NCBI GenBank assembly: GCA_035294305.1
Contig: DATGLD010000048.1
Span: forward strand, 310,001-374,000
DNA: 64,000 nucleotides
Direction of reading: 5' to 3'
Source of the DNA: DASRBN01 sp035294305
Lineage (GTDB): Bacteria > Chloroflexota > Ktedonobacteria > Ktedonobacterales > Ktedonobacteraceae
Shown: positions 16,315 to 25,085 of the stretch, in pieces
How positions within the stretch are numbered: the first letter of the stretch is position 1
Layout: each line of letters opens with the position of its first letter
Translations under genes and position numbers: made by a program
The notes under the pieces: model-generated
What the model saw: only the letters and a program-made list of their open reading frames with translations
Database searches by the model: none
What the model was told of the DNA's origin: nothing

Positions 16315-17721
16315 ATGACAACAACAGATGTCTCTGAAATAATGGCAACGATCGTCACCCCTGAAGGGAGGCCGGCTTTGAAGACGCGGGCTGAACGCTA
16401 TGCCACAGGTAAAGCGCTGCGTGGCAAGCTTCCACATTCGCAGCACGCCGCTTTCTCTCCGGCGGCTGATCGTCCCAGCCCGCTGAGCTTGCTGGAACAG
16501 TCCAATCGCTCGCGCCTCGCAGAGTTGGTGCCCGTCCGCTATGGGCGCATGGCTCTCTCCCCATTCACCTTCCTACGCGGCGCAGTGGAGGTCATGGCCT
16601 GGGACCTGGCTACTACGCCTACCACCGGCATACGTGTGCAACTCTGTGGTGACGCCCACCTGCATAATTTCGCCGTCTACACTACCCCGCAAGGCGAGCA
16701 TGTGTTCGATATCAACGCCTTTGACGAGACCTTGCCCGGCCCATGGGAGTGGGATGTCAAGCGCCTGGCTGCCAGCGTGCTGGTAGCGGGACGCGAACAT
16801 GGCTATAGCGCGCCAGAAAACCGCCAGGCCGTCCTGGCAGCAGTACATGGATACCAGTATATGATGCAGCAGTTTGCAACAATGCGCTACATGGATATCT
16901 GGTATACAAAGATGGAGCTCGATTATATACGCATGCAGGCAGCGCGTAAAAGAAGAAAGCGCATCGGCAAAACCAGCATATTCCAGCCGTCGCAGCGCGG
17001 CATCCTGCACGCTTTCCCGAAACTAACCGGTATAGTGGATGGAAGGTACCGCATTTCAGATCATGCCCCGTTGATTGTCCACTACCAGCGCAGTGAGGAT
17101 GCGGCGAAGATGCGCGCGTTTGCTGAGAGCGCCATAGCCGCCTTGCCAGAACACAGCCACGCCCTCCGTCAATGCTACCATGTAGTCGACATTGCGCAGA
17201 ACGTGATGGGAGTAGGCAGTGTGGGCAGTGTATGCGCCATTCTGCTGTGTGAGGGAGATAGCGATGTGACCGATCCGCTCTTGTTAGAGGTGGCGGAAGC
17301 ACGAGCAGCGGCGCTGGAGCCCTTCGCGGGGACAAGCAGTTATCGCAACCACGGTCAACGCGTCGTTAATGGCCTGCAGCTCATGCAGGGCACCGGCGAC
17401 CTGTTCCTCAGTTGGGGATGCTTTGAGGGCAGGGACTACTATGTACGGCAGCTGCGAGAGACGAAATGGTCGCTGGAGATGGCACAACTGGATGCGTTAA
17501 CATTTGCTGGCTACGCGCGTGCCTGTGGAACGCTACTAGCGCTCGGGCATGCGCGGTCTGGCGACGCGGCACAGATCAGTGGCTACCTGGGCAGTGATGT
17601 CGCTTTCGCGCAAGCAGTTGCAGACTTCGCCGGGGCATATGCCGACCAGACTGCGCGCGACTACGCAAAGCTGATCGATGCGATTCAGCAGGGCCGGATA
17701 AAGGCCAGGAGCGATATCTGA
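16315..17721 (+). CDS. DUF2252 family protein
   Basis: A 468-residue protein of the DUF2252 (COG4320) type. It has RMALSPFTFLRGA, then QLCGDAHLHNFAVY and FDINAFDETLPGPWEWDVKRL, which resemble the catalytic HGD and metal-binding segments of aminoglycoside-phosphotransferase-like kinases. The C-terminus has QGTGDLFLSWG and ARACGTLLALGHARSGD. The family is uncharacterised, and a kinase-like fold is inferred from these motifs. The ATG at 16315 follows CAACGGAGGTAGCT; the frame to 16282 is not needed. It is convergent with the P450 operon across a strong hairpin. Confidence 0.85.
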   Translation: MTTTDVSEIMATIVTPEGRPALKTRAERYATGKALRGKLPHSQHAAFSPAADRPSPLSLLEQSNRSRLAELVPVRYGRMALSPFTFLRGAVEVMAWDLATTPTTGIRVQLCGDAHLHNFAVYTTPQGEHVFDINAFDETLPGPWEWDVKRLAASVLVAGREHGYSAPENRQAVLAAVHGYQYMMQQFATMRYMDIWYTKMELDYIRMQAARKRRKRIGKTSIFQPSQRGILHAFPKLTGIVDGRYRISDHAPLIVHYQRSEDAAKMRAFAESAIAALPEHSHALRQCYHVVDIAQNVMGVGSVGSVCAILLCEGDSDVTDPLLLEVAEARAAALEPFAGTSSYRNHGQRVVNGLQLMQGTGDLFLSWGCFEGRDYYVRQLRETKWSLEMAQLDALTFAGYARACGTLLALGHARSGDAAQISGYLGSDVAFAQAVADFAGAYADQTARDYAKLIDAIQQGRIKARSDI

Positions 17722-17742
17722 TGATAAGGGCATTGCGAAGCC

Positions 17743-17776
17743 CCTCTGCCAGGTAGTTCTCATGACCTGGCAGAGG
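17743..17776. terminator. bidirectional terminator-type hairpin
   Basis: Perfect 12-bp arms (CCTCTGCCAGGT, 17743-17754, and 17765-17776) with a 10-nt loop lie between the convergent DUF2252 and P450 genes. The T-tract is poor on both sides. The call rests on position and stem strength. Confidence 0.55.
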
Positions 17777-17815
17777 AGAAGTCTCTGGTTCTCACGCAAT
17801 TACGAGAACTCTCTC

Positions 17816-19042
17816 TCAATTGTTTAAATGACCGAAGGCGACCTGCAAGTGTTCTGGGCCACGCAAGGCGGCATTTCTCCGGTAGGGCGGCGGGTCGGCG
17901 ACCAGTCGCGGAGCACTTAGACGCCGCGTCAGCACCTCCAAGGCCACTACCGCTTCCCGCCGCGCCAGCGGCGCCCCAATACAATAATGGTCGCCGCCTC
18001 CAAAGCCAAGATGCTCGTTATCCTCCCGCTCAGGCCAAAAACGATCGGCATCGACGAAACGCGCCGGGTCACGATTCCCCGACGCCAGCAACAGCGCAAC
18101 CGTAGCTCCTCGCGGGATCGTCACTCCGGCGACCGGCACATCAGCAAGCGTCGTGCGGGTGCGAAACTGCACCGGCGGATCGTAGCGCAGCACCTCTTCC
18201 ACCGCCTGGATCGCCAGTGCCGGGTTGCGACGCAGCCGATCGAACACCTCTGGATAACGCAGCAGCGCCAGCATACTGTTCGTGATCAGGTTGACCGTCG
18301 TCTCGTGGCCGGCGATTAGCAGCAATTGCATCGTTGCCAGCAGATCCGGCTCAGACAGGACGCCATCCGGATCATCTCCAACCACCAGGCCAGAGAACAA
18401 ATCATTTTGCGGGTGCGCACGGCGTACCGCGCTCAGTTGTTTCATGTATTCACGCATTTCTGTGCGGCTTTGTACTGCCTCCCGCACCTCCACATCACTC
18501 AAACTTTCTTGCGGATCAAGCGTGCGCGCCAGGGCCGAGGACCAGCCACGAAAGCGCGGTTCGTCCTCTTGCGGTACACCGAGCAACCGGCAAATGACCG
18601 TTACCGGCAGCGGATACGCAAAATCCTGCACCAGGTCGAACTGGTTCTGCTGCTTCCTGGCATCAAGCAGGTCATTAGCCACCTGTTCGATCTCCTCTTG
18701 CATGCTGGCAATCCGCTGCGGCGTAAACTGATGCATCACCAGCCGGCGCAGCCACGTATGCTCAGGAGGATCGGTAAAAATTAACGGGGGAGTGACTTGC
18801 CCTATCGTGGTATCGAAGACTCTCGCCGGGCGCTCGCTCTTACGCTCATCGGAACTGATGCGTGGATCGGAGAGCAGCACGCGAATCTCCCGGTATGTGC
18901 TGACGACATAGGTCCCGTCCTCTTGCACTGAAACCGGCCTCTCGCGCAAGCGCGCATAAAGCGGATAGGGATTGGCCCGGCTGGCCGGATTGAGCACGCG
19001 CTCAAGGAGCTTCTCCGTAGGAATAACAGCTGTCTGGGTCAT
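17816..19042 (-). CDS. cytochrome P450
   Basis: A 408-residue soluble bacterial-type P450. The I-helix has AGHETT (244-249, proton-relay Thr), the K-helix ExxR is at 283-286 (EVLR), and the heme loop FGGGDHYCIGAPLAR holds the proximal thiolate Cys354. It uses two electrons and O2 to oxidise an unknown substrate, supplied by the ferredoxin and reductase encoded just upstream. Its ATG overlaps the reductase stop codon (ATGA), so the three genes form one translationally coupled operon in the order ferredoxin, reductase, P450. No terpene cyclase or other pathway gene that would suggest the substrate is nearby. Confidence 0.95.
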   Translation of the reverse strand: MTQTAVIPTEKLLERVLNPASRANPYPLYARLRERPVSVQEDGTYVVSTYREIRVLLSDPRISSDERKSERPARVFDTTIGQVTPPLIFTDPPEHTWLRRLVMHQFTPQRIASMQEEIEQVANDLLDARKQQNQFDLVQDFAYPLPVTVICRLLGVPQEDEPRFRGWSSALARTLDPQESLSDVEVREAVQSRTEMREYMKQLSAVRRAHPQNDLFSGLVVGDDPDGVLSEPDLLATMQLLLIAGHETTVNLITNSMLALLRYPEVFDRLRRNPALAIQAVEEVLRYDPPVQFRTRTTLADVPVAGVTIPRGATVALLLASGNRDPARFVDADRFWPEREDNEHLGFGGGDHYCIGAPLARREAVVALEVLTRRLSAPRLVADPPPYRRNAALRGPEHLQVAFGHLNN

Positions 19043-20553
19043 GAACGCATTCCTCCTGATTGTACTTCTTGCACGGGAGATTTCTTCTCCATACCGGCCC
19101 CGTTCGCATGCAACGTTATGAGAGGTAGCGTGCCAGGCGGGACACGTGGGTCTAGCAGCTTGAGCGCCTCTCCCTCAACTCGCTGCTCCGGGGTGTTTGG
19201 GCCGGCGCCCGTAATCACGGCGCCTGCATCAGGAGTTGCATGCTCCTGCTTCGCAAAGCCTGCCGGTAAGAGTTGTAACCTGGCCGGCCCATCGGATGGG
19301 TGCAGGTCTGGTGGGAACGGTGCACGGGCTTCGATCAGCGCTTGATAGGCTGGTAAAACCCTGGGCGCATTGGCGGCCATTGCTGCAACGATGCGACCCT
19401 CCTTTCCATAAGTAGCAACGAGGCGGCGCTCCTGGGATGATGCCTGGGTAAGCACGATGGTATCAGCAAAGGAGGGCAAACCAACCCCCTTAATATTGAC
19501 GCCGAACTGGTTGGACCAGAAGGAGGGCAAATGCTTATGCGCACGTCGCGTTGCGGAATCGGCGAGCATGTTATGAGCCGCGGTCTCTGCCTGGGTAACG
19601 GCGTTGCTCCAGTGTTCAACCATCAGGAACTCGCCGTCATAGAGTGGATGAGGCCAGCGGGCGACATCTCCCGCGACGAAAATATTATCGGTGACCGCCC
19701 CATCCGCATCGAAGGCACGGCAAGCGGCATCGCACACCACGCCCCGCCCGTCGGCGGACAATCCCGCGCCCTGCAACCATTCGGTATTACGCAGGGAACC
19801 GAGAGCGATGACAGCTACTTCCACATCCAGCTCGTCTCCATCAGAGAGTTGAGCGCGGCGTAGCTTCTTCTGGGCATCTCCTTCCAGAGCCAGAACTGTG
19901 GTGTTGCAGCGTAAATCCACCCCGTGCCGGCGCTGCAAAGCGGCGGCATAGGCCCCGGCGGCCTGACCAAGAGCACCCTCCAGTGGCGTCGCACCGCGCT
20001 CGGTGACGGTGACTTGCAGGCCGAGATCGCGGCAGACAGAAGCTACCTCGGAGCCAGTGAAGCCGGCACCAATCACCAGCACCCGTTTGGGTTCCGCTGC
20101 CAGGCGGGCATGAAGCCTGGCAGCATCGTCACGAGTGCGCACCGTGAACACGCCGTCGAGAGCTGCTTGCTCCTTGTCCGGCCAGGGGCGGGCCCGCAGG
20201 CCGGTGGCGATCAACAGGAAATCGAAAGGCACCCGCCGGCCATCGGCAAGCTGTACCTGCCGGTTGGACAGATCAAGCGCCACGGCTCTGATACCCAGCA
20301 GCCATTCCGCAGCGATATCTCGTCGCCGGGGCAAAGTAATATGCTCCTCCGAGATCCATCCGGCCAGGACAGATTTAGACAAGGGAGGGCGATCATAAGG
20401 TTCATAGAGTTCATCACCAATCAGGGTTATATGGCCGCTAAAGCCTTCAGCACGCAGGGTCTCCGCGGCACGTAAACCGGCCAGGGAGGCACCAACGATC
20501 ACGACGCGGCCATTGGTAGAGCGGTTCGAGAAAGAGGCAGGGTGGCTCATCAT
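19039..20553 (-). CDS. NAD(P)H:ferredoxin reductase of the P450 system (FAD)
   Basis: A 504-residue putidaredoxin-reductase-type flavoprotein. It has VVIVGASLAGLRAAETLRAEG (FAD site), YDRPPLSKS, the second dinucleotide fold RVLVIGAGFTGSEVASV (NAD(P)H), and NIFVAGDVARWPHPL. It would pass electrons from NAD(P)H to the adjacent ferredoxin. Compared with the usual length of about 400 residues there is a C-terminal extension of about 90 residues, rich in Pro, Ala and Gly and of unknown function. The ATG at 20553 overlaps the ferredoxin stop codon (ATGA). Confidence 0.92.
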   Translation of the reverse strand: MMSHPASFSNRSTNGRVVIVGASLAGLRAAETLRAEGFSGHITLIGDELYEPYDRPPLSKSVLAGWISEEHITLPRRRDIAAEWLLGIRAVALDLSNRQVQLADGRRVPFDFLLIATGLRARPWPDKEQAALDGVFTVRTRDDAARLHARLAAEPKRVLVIGAGFTGSEVASVCRDLGLQVTVTERGATPLEGALGQAAGAYAAALQRRHGVDLRCNTTVLALEGDAQKKLRRAQLSDGDELDVEVAVIALGSLRNTEWLQGAGLSADGRGVVCDAACRAFDADGAVTDNIFVAGDVARWPHPLYDGEFLMVEHWSNAVTQAETAAHNMLADSATRRAHKHLPSFWSNQFGVNIKGVGLPSFADTIVLTQASSQERRLVATYGKEGRIVAAMAANAPRVLPAYQALIEARAPFPPDLHPSDGPARLQLLPAGFAKQEHATPDAGAVITGAGPNTPEQRVEGEALKLLDPRVPPGTLPLITLHANGAGMEKKSPVQEVQSGGMRS

Positions 20554-20792
20554 GGTTTTACTCCGGGACTCTGTGGCTGAGAAATGGCCTCAGATGACTC
20601 ATCCCGATAATCCAGAGTGATGGCCTGGACCGGGCAGGCCGCGGCGGCCCATGTGACCTGCTCGCGCATATAGTCATCGGGGGCATAGTCATATTCGAGG
20701 GCTTCTTCGCCATGGAAACGGAAGGCGTTAGGGGCGAGAAAGACGCACTGCCCATAGCTCTGACAGCGTGTCAGGTCGACGATAATTCTCAA
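20550..20792 (-). CDS. [3Fe-4S]-type ferredoxin of the P450 system
   Basis: An 80-residue ferredoxin with Cys10 and Cys16 (CQSYGQC) and Cys53-Pro54 (AAACPVQAI). In single-cluster ferredoxins that serve P450s, this three-cysteine spacing binds a [3Fe-4S] cluster, the fourth ligand of a [4Fe-4S] site being absent. The start is a TTG at 20792 with a good ribosome site (AAAGGAGCG). It is first in the P450 operon, and a shared motif copy lies about 170 bp upstream. Confidence 0.9.
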   Translation of the reverse strand: MRIIVDLTRCQSYGQCVFLAPNAFRFHGEEALEYDYAPDDYMREQVTWAAAACPVQAITLDYRDESSEAISQPQSPGVKP

Positions 20793-20960
20793 GTGAACGC
20801 TCCTTTCGTCAAGGCGTCGGGCGTGCGCAATGTCGCAACGCTGCGCGCTGAATGTATACTGGGAGGTGGTATTGCTTGCTCATGTATAAGGGAGGGGCCT
20901 CGCATCCCTATACGCAATACCTGCCCTCTGTTGTGAATCTAGTCGTTCGAGAACGAAAAT

Positions 20961-21095
20961 ACATGCCTGAAACACGCTATCTTTGCGCACTGCGGTGAGT
21001 GACACCTTCTGACAGGCATGTAGTGTGATGTAGTGCGTTTACACTACTTGACGCGGGGTCCTGGCGACAAAAAGATAGTGTGTTCCAGGCATGTG
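20961..21095. promoter_or_regulatory. divergent control region with two motif copies and a palindrome
   Basis: The region lies between the P450 operon (minus) and the ECF sigma gene (plus). Two motif copies face outward: 20961-20984 (ACATGCCTGAAACACGCTAT) and its inverted partner 21071-21094, which pair over about 24 bp with few mismatches. Between them is TAGTGCGTTTACACTA (21031-21046), nearly the palindrome seen at 2833. Each copy is in sense orientation for its own gene. The remaining parts of 20793-21287 show no gene. Confidence 0.6.
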
Positions 21096-21287
21096 TTCGC
21101 CGCCTCTGGAAAGTACACTGGGTTGAGTGGGTTCAGAGCTAGACCTGCTCCGCTCAACTTGCTTGAGCCGGTAGCGCTAGCCGCGATCGGGCGGCGGTGG
21201 CAGGCACAAGACCAGGCAAGGCGGGTAGGTGCTCATTACCGCATTTGCCAGGCATCATATCAGTTCGTGACTTTCGAGGGAAGAGCC

Positions 21288-21950
21288 ATGCTAACACTAA
21301 CACAGGAAAGAACGAGTACAACAGGTATACACTACCCGGCAATCACCGATAGCAACCTGGTACAACAAGCACTGGCGGGCGATCAGAAAGCATTCGAATC
21401 GCTTGTGCACCGGTATGAGGCGGCGCTTTTTCGCCTGATCTATTTCTATGTACATGAGTACGACGAAGCACATGATATTTTACAGCAAGTTTGGCTTCAA
21501 CTGTATCTATCATTGAGCACGTTGCATACGGCGGGGAGCTTGAAGCCCTGGCTTGTAAAAGTAGCACGTAATCGTTGCATCGATGTGTTGCGCAGCAAAC
21601 GTTTACTCTATTTTTCCGACCTGGAAGTGAGCGATGACGAAGAGAGCGGACTCTTACTCGCCCCATTGCCTGCTACCAATCTCACTTTAGAGGAAGTTGC
21701 TGAGCGCCATGATATGCAACGCTGTATTAAACGGGCGATCGAAATGATACCGGTTCAATATCGATCGGTGGTCTGGCATTATTATCTTGCGGAGATGACC
21801 TTTCCTGAGATTGGGCAAACCCTCCATATGACCGAATCAACGGCAAAAACGCGCTTCCAGCGGGCAAAACCATTTCTACGCACGGCATTAATGACACTAC
21901 TAGATATTCCGGCAGAAACGGTAAAGACGCCAGCAAACAAACCGCCTTGA
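21288..21950 (+). CDS. ECF-type RNA polymerase sigma factor
   Basis: A 220-residue sigma-70 family protein. Region 2 is at about 21-105 (DSNLVQQALAGDQKAFESLV, YDEAHDILQQVWLQLY, KPWLVKVARNRCIDVLR) and region 4 at about 145-200 (IPVQYRSVVWHYYLAEM, TESTAKTRFQRA). No anti-sigma gene is adjacent; the next gene is a histidine kinase. The ATG at 21288 follows GAGGGAAGAGCC. The frame is open upstream to 21033, but that stretch contains the control region and is unlikely to be translated. It is a natural candidate for reading or controlling the motif repeated in this part of the window; this is inference. Confidence 0.9.
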   Translation: MLTLTQERTSTTGIHYPAITDSNLVQQALAGDQKAFESLVHRYEAALFRLIYFYVHEYDEAHDILQQVWLQLYLSLSTLHTAGSLKPWLVKVARNRCIDVLRSKRLLYFSDLEVSDDEESGLLLAPLPATNLTLEEVAERHDMQRCIKRAIEMIPVQYRSVVWHYYLAEMTFPEIGQTLHMTESTAKTRFQRAKPFLRTALMTLLDIPAETVKTPANKPP

Positions 21951-22125
21951 AGCAGGACAGGCGCCAGGCATTGTTGCTACCGGAATGGAACAACCGCCTC
22001 GGAGAAGAAGCCAGCGAGTCCCACGCTCCCCCGAGGAGGGCCGGGCTGGCACCTGCCCCAACGGGTGTTCCCCATGCGGGGGAAAATTCATCGGGGCGGG
22101 GTTGCTTTGAAAGTGCTGTGATGCA

Positions 22126-23919
22126 ATGAATAACCCTATGAAAGACGTAGGTAAAAAAGAGAGAAAATATATATCGTCAAGCGAGTTCAAGGCTATCTTT
22201 GACGCATTGCCGGATGGAGTAATTATCTGCGACAGCAAGGGGTCGATCTCTAAGATCGACCTGGCGGCCCTCAAGCTCTTTGAAGTAGCTTCGGAAGGCC
22301 TTTGTTTAGGCACATCTTATCGGCAGTTTCTTCATGCGCATAAGGGAGGAACTGCTCCTCCTTCATTGGAGCCATGGCTGTTGAGTTTGGTGACGAATGG
22401 AGATATACCAACCGGGCAGCGAGAAGACTTGATTGTGCTACGACTTCCTTCTGGGCAGCAGACCTATGCCAGCATGCGCAGCTCCCCCCTTGTTGATGCA
22501 CAGAAGCGTGTAAAGGGCACACTCTATATGCTGCAAGATATCACGCACCGCTACCAGCAAGCCCTGCATATCCAGCGTGTCCACCAGGTAGTAATGGCGC
22601 TAAAAGAAGCCATTATGCACATTCCCGAGCAAGTCGATTGCGCTTTCGAGGAAGGGATCTTCCTCCTATCGCCACCGGTGCTGGTTGTCTCACAACAGCT
22701 CGTCGAAGTGATCCATGAAGTCCTGGATTGCGCGCGTGCCAGTCTGCTGGCAATTGGACCGGGAACAGGGCATCTGTATTACGTAGTGGGTAGCGGTTTC
22801 ACCCCGGAGCAAGAACTGTATCGTTACAATGTAAGAGGCTGTTTCTTGCCTTCAGATTTTGTGGACGAGACGGTGATTGATCGTCTCAATGCTAATCAGG
22901 AGGTGATCCTGCCTGGTGCGAGCCTGCATCTACCTGCTGAGATGCAAAAAGATTTTGTTTCCAGCGTGTGCCTGTTGATCCCCTTTTTTCTTGAGGATCG
23001 ATTGGCCGGCGCATTGGTGATTGAGAAGATGGGTGTTGATAGTGTGTTCACTGCTAGTGAGATTGAGTTAGTGAAAGCGGTTGCATCAGAGACGCTGCTA
23101 GTGATTGATTACCTGTGTTGCTTTGCTATGCCGGTTGAGAACTCGCTCAAAGCGCGCGCGCAACAAGAAATGCAACATCTCATCGATGATTTTTTGAATC
23201 TGGCCAGTCACGAACTAAGAACGCCTTTAGCGATCATCAAGGGAAACATTCAATTGGCACAGAGGCGTCTTGCGAGGCTCAAACAAGAACTTATCATGCA
23301 ATCTGGGCAGGTGAGTAGCTCTCTTAGGAAAGTCCAGGCGCCTTTAGAAGCAGCAGTGGTGGCAGTTTCTGCGCAAGAACGGGCGATGAATGATTTGATC
23401 GATGTTTTTCGCATCCAGTCCAATAACCTCGAGCTACAACTACAACACTATAATCTCGTTGTGCTGCTTCAAGAAGTAGTGACCGTTCAGCAGCGATTAG
23501 CGCCGGAACAGCCTATCATGCTACAGATTCCATCTGAAGAGTATGGAGTCCCTGTGCTGGTCGATGCCAAGCGCATTCGCCAGGTCATTTCCAACTACCT
23601 GGCGAATGCCCTCAACTATTCGCCTGTTGATGAGCCGGTAATCGTGCAGTTAACGGTGAAAGACGGAGTAGCTCAGGTCTCGGTCCAGGACAGGGGGCCT
23701 GGTATCCCGATAGAAGAACAGGGCCGCATCTGGGAACGCTTCTATTACGTCAAAAGGGGGACAGGACAATATTCACCTGTGGTGAGCGTAGGATCGGGTT
23801 TATATCTTAGCAAAGCACTGATCGAACGCCAGCATGGCAGCGTCGGGATGCAGAGTTCTCCCGGCCATGGTACCACTTTCTGGTTTACCCTGCCGGTTGT
23901 ATCTTCTGTTGCCGAGTGA
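22126..23919 (+). CDS. orphan sensor histidine kinase with PAS and GAF-like domains
   Basis: A 597-residue protein without clear membrane segments. A PAS domain lies at about 20-140 (FDALPDGVIICDSKGSISKI), a GAF-like domain at about 185-330, and the HisKA dimerisation domain has LASHELRTPL with His362. The HATPase domain has QVISNYLANALNYSP (N box), VQDRGPGIP (G1) and GSGLYLSKAL (G2). It would autophosphorylate His362, but no response regulator is encoded next to it. It lies 175 bp after the ECF gene, across GC-rich inverted repeats near 22030-22110. The ribosome site is weak. Confidence 0.9.
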   Translation: MNNPMKDVGKKERKYISSSEFKAIFDALPDGVIICDSKGSISKIDLAALKLFEVASEGLCLGTSYRQFLHAHKGGTAPPSLEPWLLSLVTNGDIPTGQREDLIVLRLPSGQQTYASMRSSPLVDAQKRVKGTLYMLQDITHRYQQALHIQRVHQVVMALKEAIMHIPEQVDCAFEEGIFLLSPPVLVVSQQLVEVIHEVLDCARASLLAIGPGTGHLYYVVGSGFTPEQELYRYNVRGCFLPSDFVDETVIDRLNANQEVILPGASLHLPAEMQKDFVSSVCLLIPFFLEDRLAGALVIEKMGVDSVFTASEIELVKAVASETLLVIDYLCCFAMPVENSLKARAQQEMQHLIDDFLNLASHELRTPLAIIKGNIQLAQRRLARLKQELIMQSGQVSSSLRKVQAPLEAAVVAVSAQERAMNDLIDVFRIQSNNLELQLQHYNLVVLLQEVVTVQQRLAPEQPIMLQIPSEEYGVPVLVDAKRIRQVISNYLANALNYSPVDEPVIVQLTVKDGVAQVSVQDRGPGIPIEEQGRIWERFYYVKRGTGQYSPVVSVGSGLYLSKALIERQHGSVGMQSSPGHGTTFWFTLPVVSSVAE

Positions 23920-24175
23920 AATTTGCCTTTCTAATCCGGGTACTTTACTGTTCCACTTATGTGAGGTACTTCAAGTACACCTTCGCGGATGCGTTACAGG
24001 AGGAGAATAGTCATACCTGATAGGTATGCCCAAAGTGCTGGGGATTCGCACTTTCCTTTTTCTCTTTTTAGCATACACGAAAAACGTCCAAAACACATCG
24101 TCCAAAATGCCGGTGTGTTTTTTCGCTCCCTCCCTTATGATGCGGGTCGGTATATACTCTCAGACCTGGGAGCAG

Positions 24176-24253
24176 ATGATGTTGTTGAACAAAATAGTGC
24201 CGCAATCTAGCGAGGCCGATCAATCGGCGCTGGGCACAGTGAATCGGCCCCTA
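24176..24253 (+). repeat. dispersed palindromic repeat R1, copy 1
   Basis: The left end is GTTGTTGAACAAAATAGTGC, then the core GGCCGATCAATCGGCGCTGG and GCACAGTGAATCGGCCCCTA. The core holds a GCCGAT/ATCGGC hairpin. It stops 18 bp before the cupin ATG, so it would form most of that gene's leader. Six further copies are listed below. Confidence 0.7.
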
Positions 24254-24271
24254 CCCAAAGGAGGGAGACGC

Positions 24272-24688
24272 ATGCAAATTCGACGTTTCAGCCCTGACCT
24301 CAAAACCAAAATTTCTGGCAACCACCCCGGCCTCTATGGTGTGCCTATCCAATTTTGGAGAGGGCAGATTCCTACTGAAAAGCTGGAGGATTTTGCCAGG
24401 CGCACCAATGGTATGCCACTGTTACTGGACGCTGAACTGCAAGTGGAGGCAATGTACTTTGATCCGCATGCCTCTATCGAGGAACATGCGGCAGACCATT
24501 CGGTCCTGTTCCTGGTCATTCACGGTCAGGGAACGGTACGTATCGGTGGCCCCATGGGTGAAACACGCGAGATCAGGGCAGGCGATGCTGTTCTCTGGCC
24601 TGCTCACGTCGATCACACTGTCTGGACAGAGGATGAGGAACTGCATGCGATTGTGATCAATGTATTTCAAGATCATAGTTCGCACTGA
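24272..24688 (+). CDS. cupin-domain protein, 138 aa
   Basis: A small cupin. Motif 1 (MYFDPHASIEEHAADHSVLFLVIHGQGTV) supplies His and Glu metal-ligand candidates, and motif 2 is GDAVLWPAHVDHTVWT. Together they form a beta-barrel for metal or ligand binding; the reaction is unknown. The ATG at 24272 follows AAAGGAGGGAGACGC. The in-frame stretch back to 24026 includes repeat R1 and is not part of the gene. It stands alone, downstream of the histidine kinase. The 350 bp between them hold only the repeat and short AT-rich DNA. Confidence 0.82.
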   Translation: MQIRRFSPDLKTKISGNHPGLYGVPIQFWRGQIPTEKLEDFARRTNGMPLLLDAELQVEAMYFDPHASIEEHAADHSVLFLVIHGQGTVRIGGPMGETREIRAGDAVLWPAHVDHTVWTEDEELHAIVINVFQDHSSH

Positions 24689-24766
24689 GAGCCTTAGCCA
24701 AAACCACGGCAATTGCCACGGTATAGCAAGGCGTTTCGTGTTTGAGTCCGGGGGTAAGCGTACATC

Positions 24767-24961
24767 ATTACCCATCTATGTTATAATAACAAACGCAAAG
24801 CAGCACTCTTTGCGGTACTAGCAGTGCTTTGCGCAGCTAGCGCTGCACAATTAGCTACTAACAAATCAATCACCCCTGTCTTTTTGATACTGCCGCTTGT
24901 AGTGATGGGTATTCTCCTCTTTGTAGCAGGGTACTACGCGGGGCAGGCTCGTAATGAATAG
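24767..24961 (+). CDS. possible small two-helix membrane protein without a standard start codon
   Basis: A frame open from 24758 to a TAG at 24959-24961 encodes about 64 residues with two hydrophobic stretches (ALFAVLAVLCAASAAQLA and TPVFLILPLVVMGILLFVAG) and a basic start (YNNKRKAA). No ATG, GTG or TTG precedes the first helix; ATT at 24767 or ATC at 24764 after GGGGGTAAG are the only early candidates. It is either a gene with a rare start, a remnant that lost its start, or chance. The amphipathic pattern favours a real or recently real gene. Confidence 0.35.
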   Translation: MTHLCYNNKRKAALFAVLAVLCAASAAQLATNKSITPVFLILPLVVMGILLFVAGYYAGQARNE

Positions 24962-25085
24962 GGGAGCCAGTTAGCACAAAGCGTAATGGAACGAGCCATA
25001 ACGAGCACTCCGATTACCTCGAACCAGCGCAAGTATCACCTACTGAAATGAACTCACTCGACAAAGTGACAGGGAGAGAGATTCA

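Noticed and set aside
21033..21287. In-frame N-terminal extension of the ECF sigma factor
   Set aside because: It would run through the divergent control region, and the ATG at 21288 has a strong ribosome site and the normal family start.
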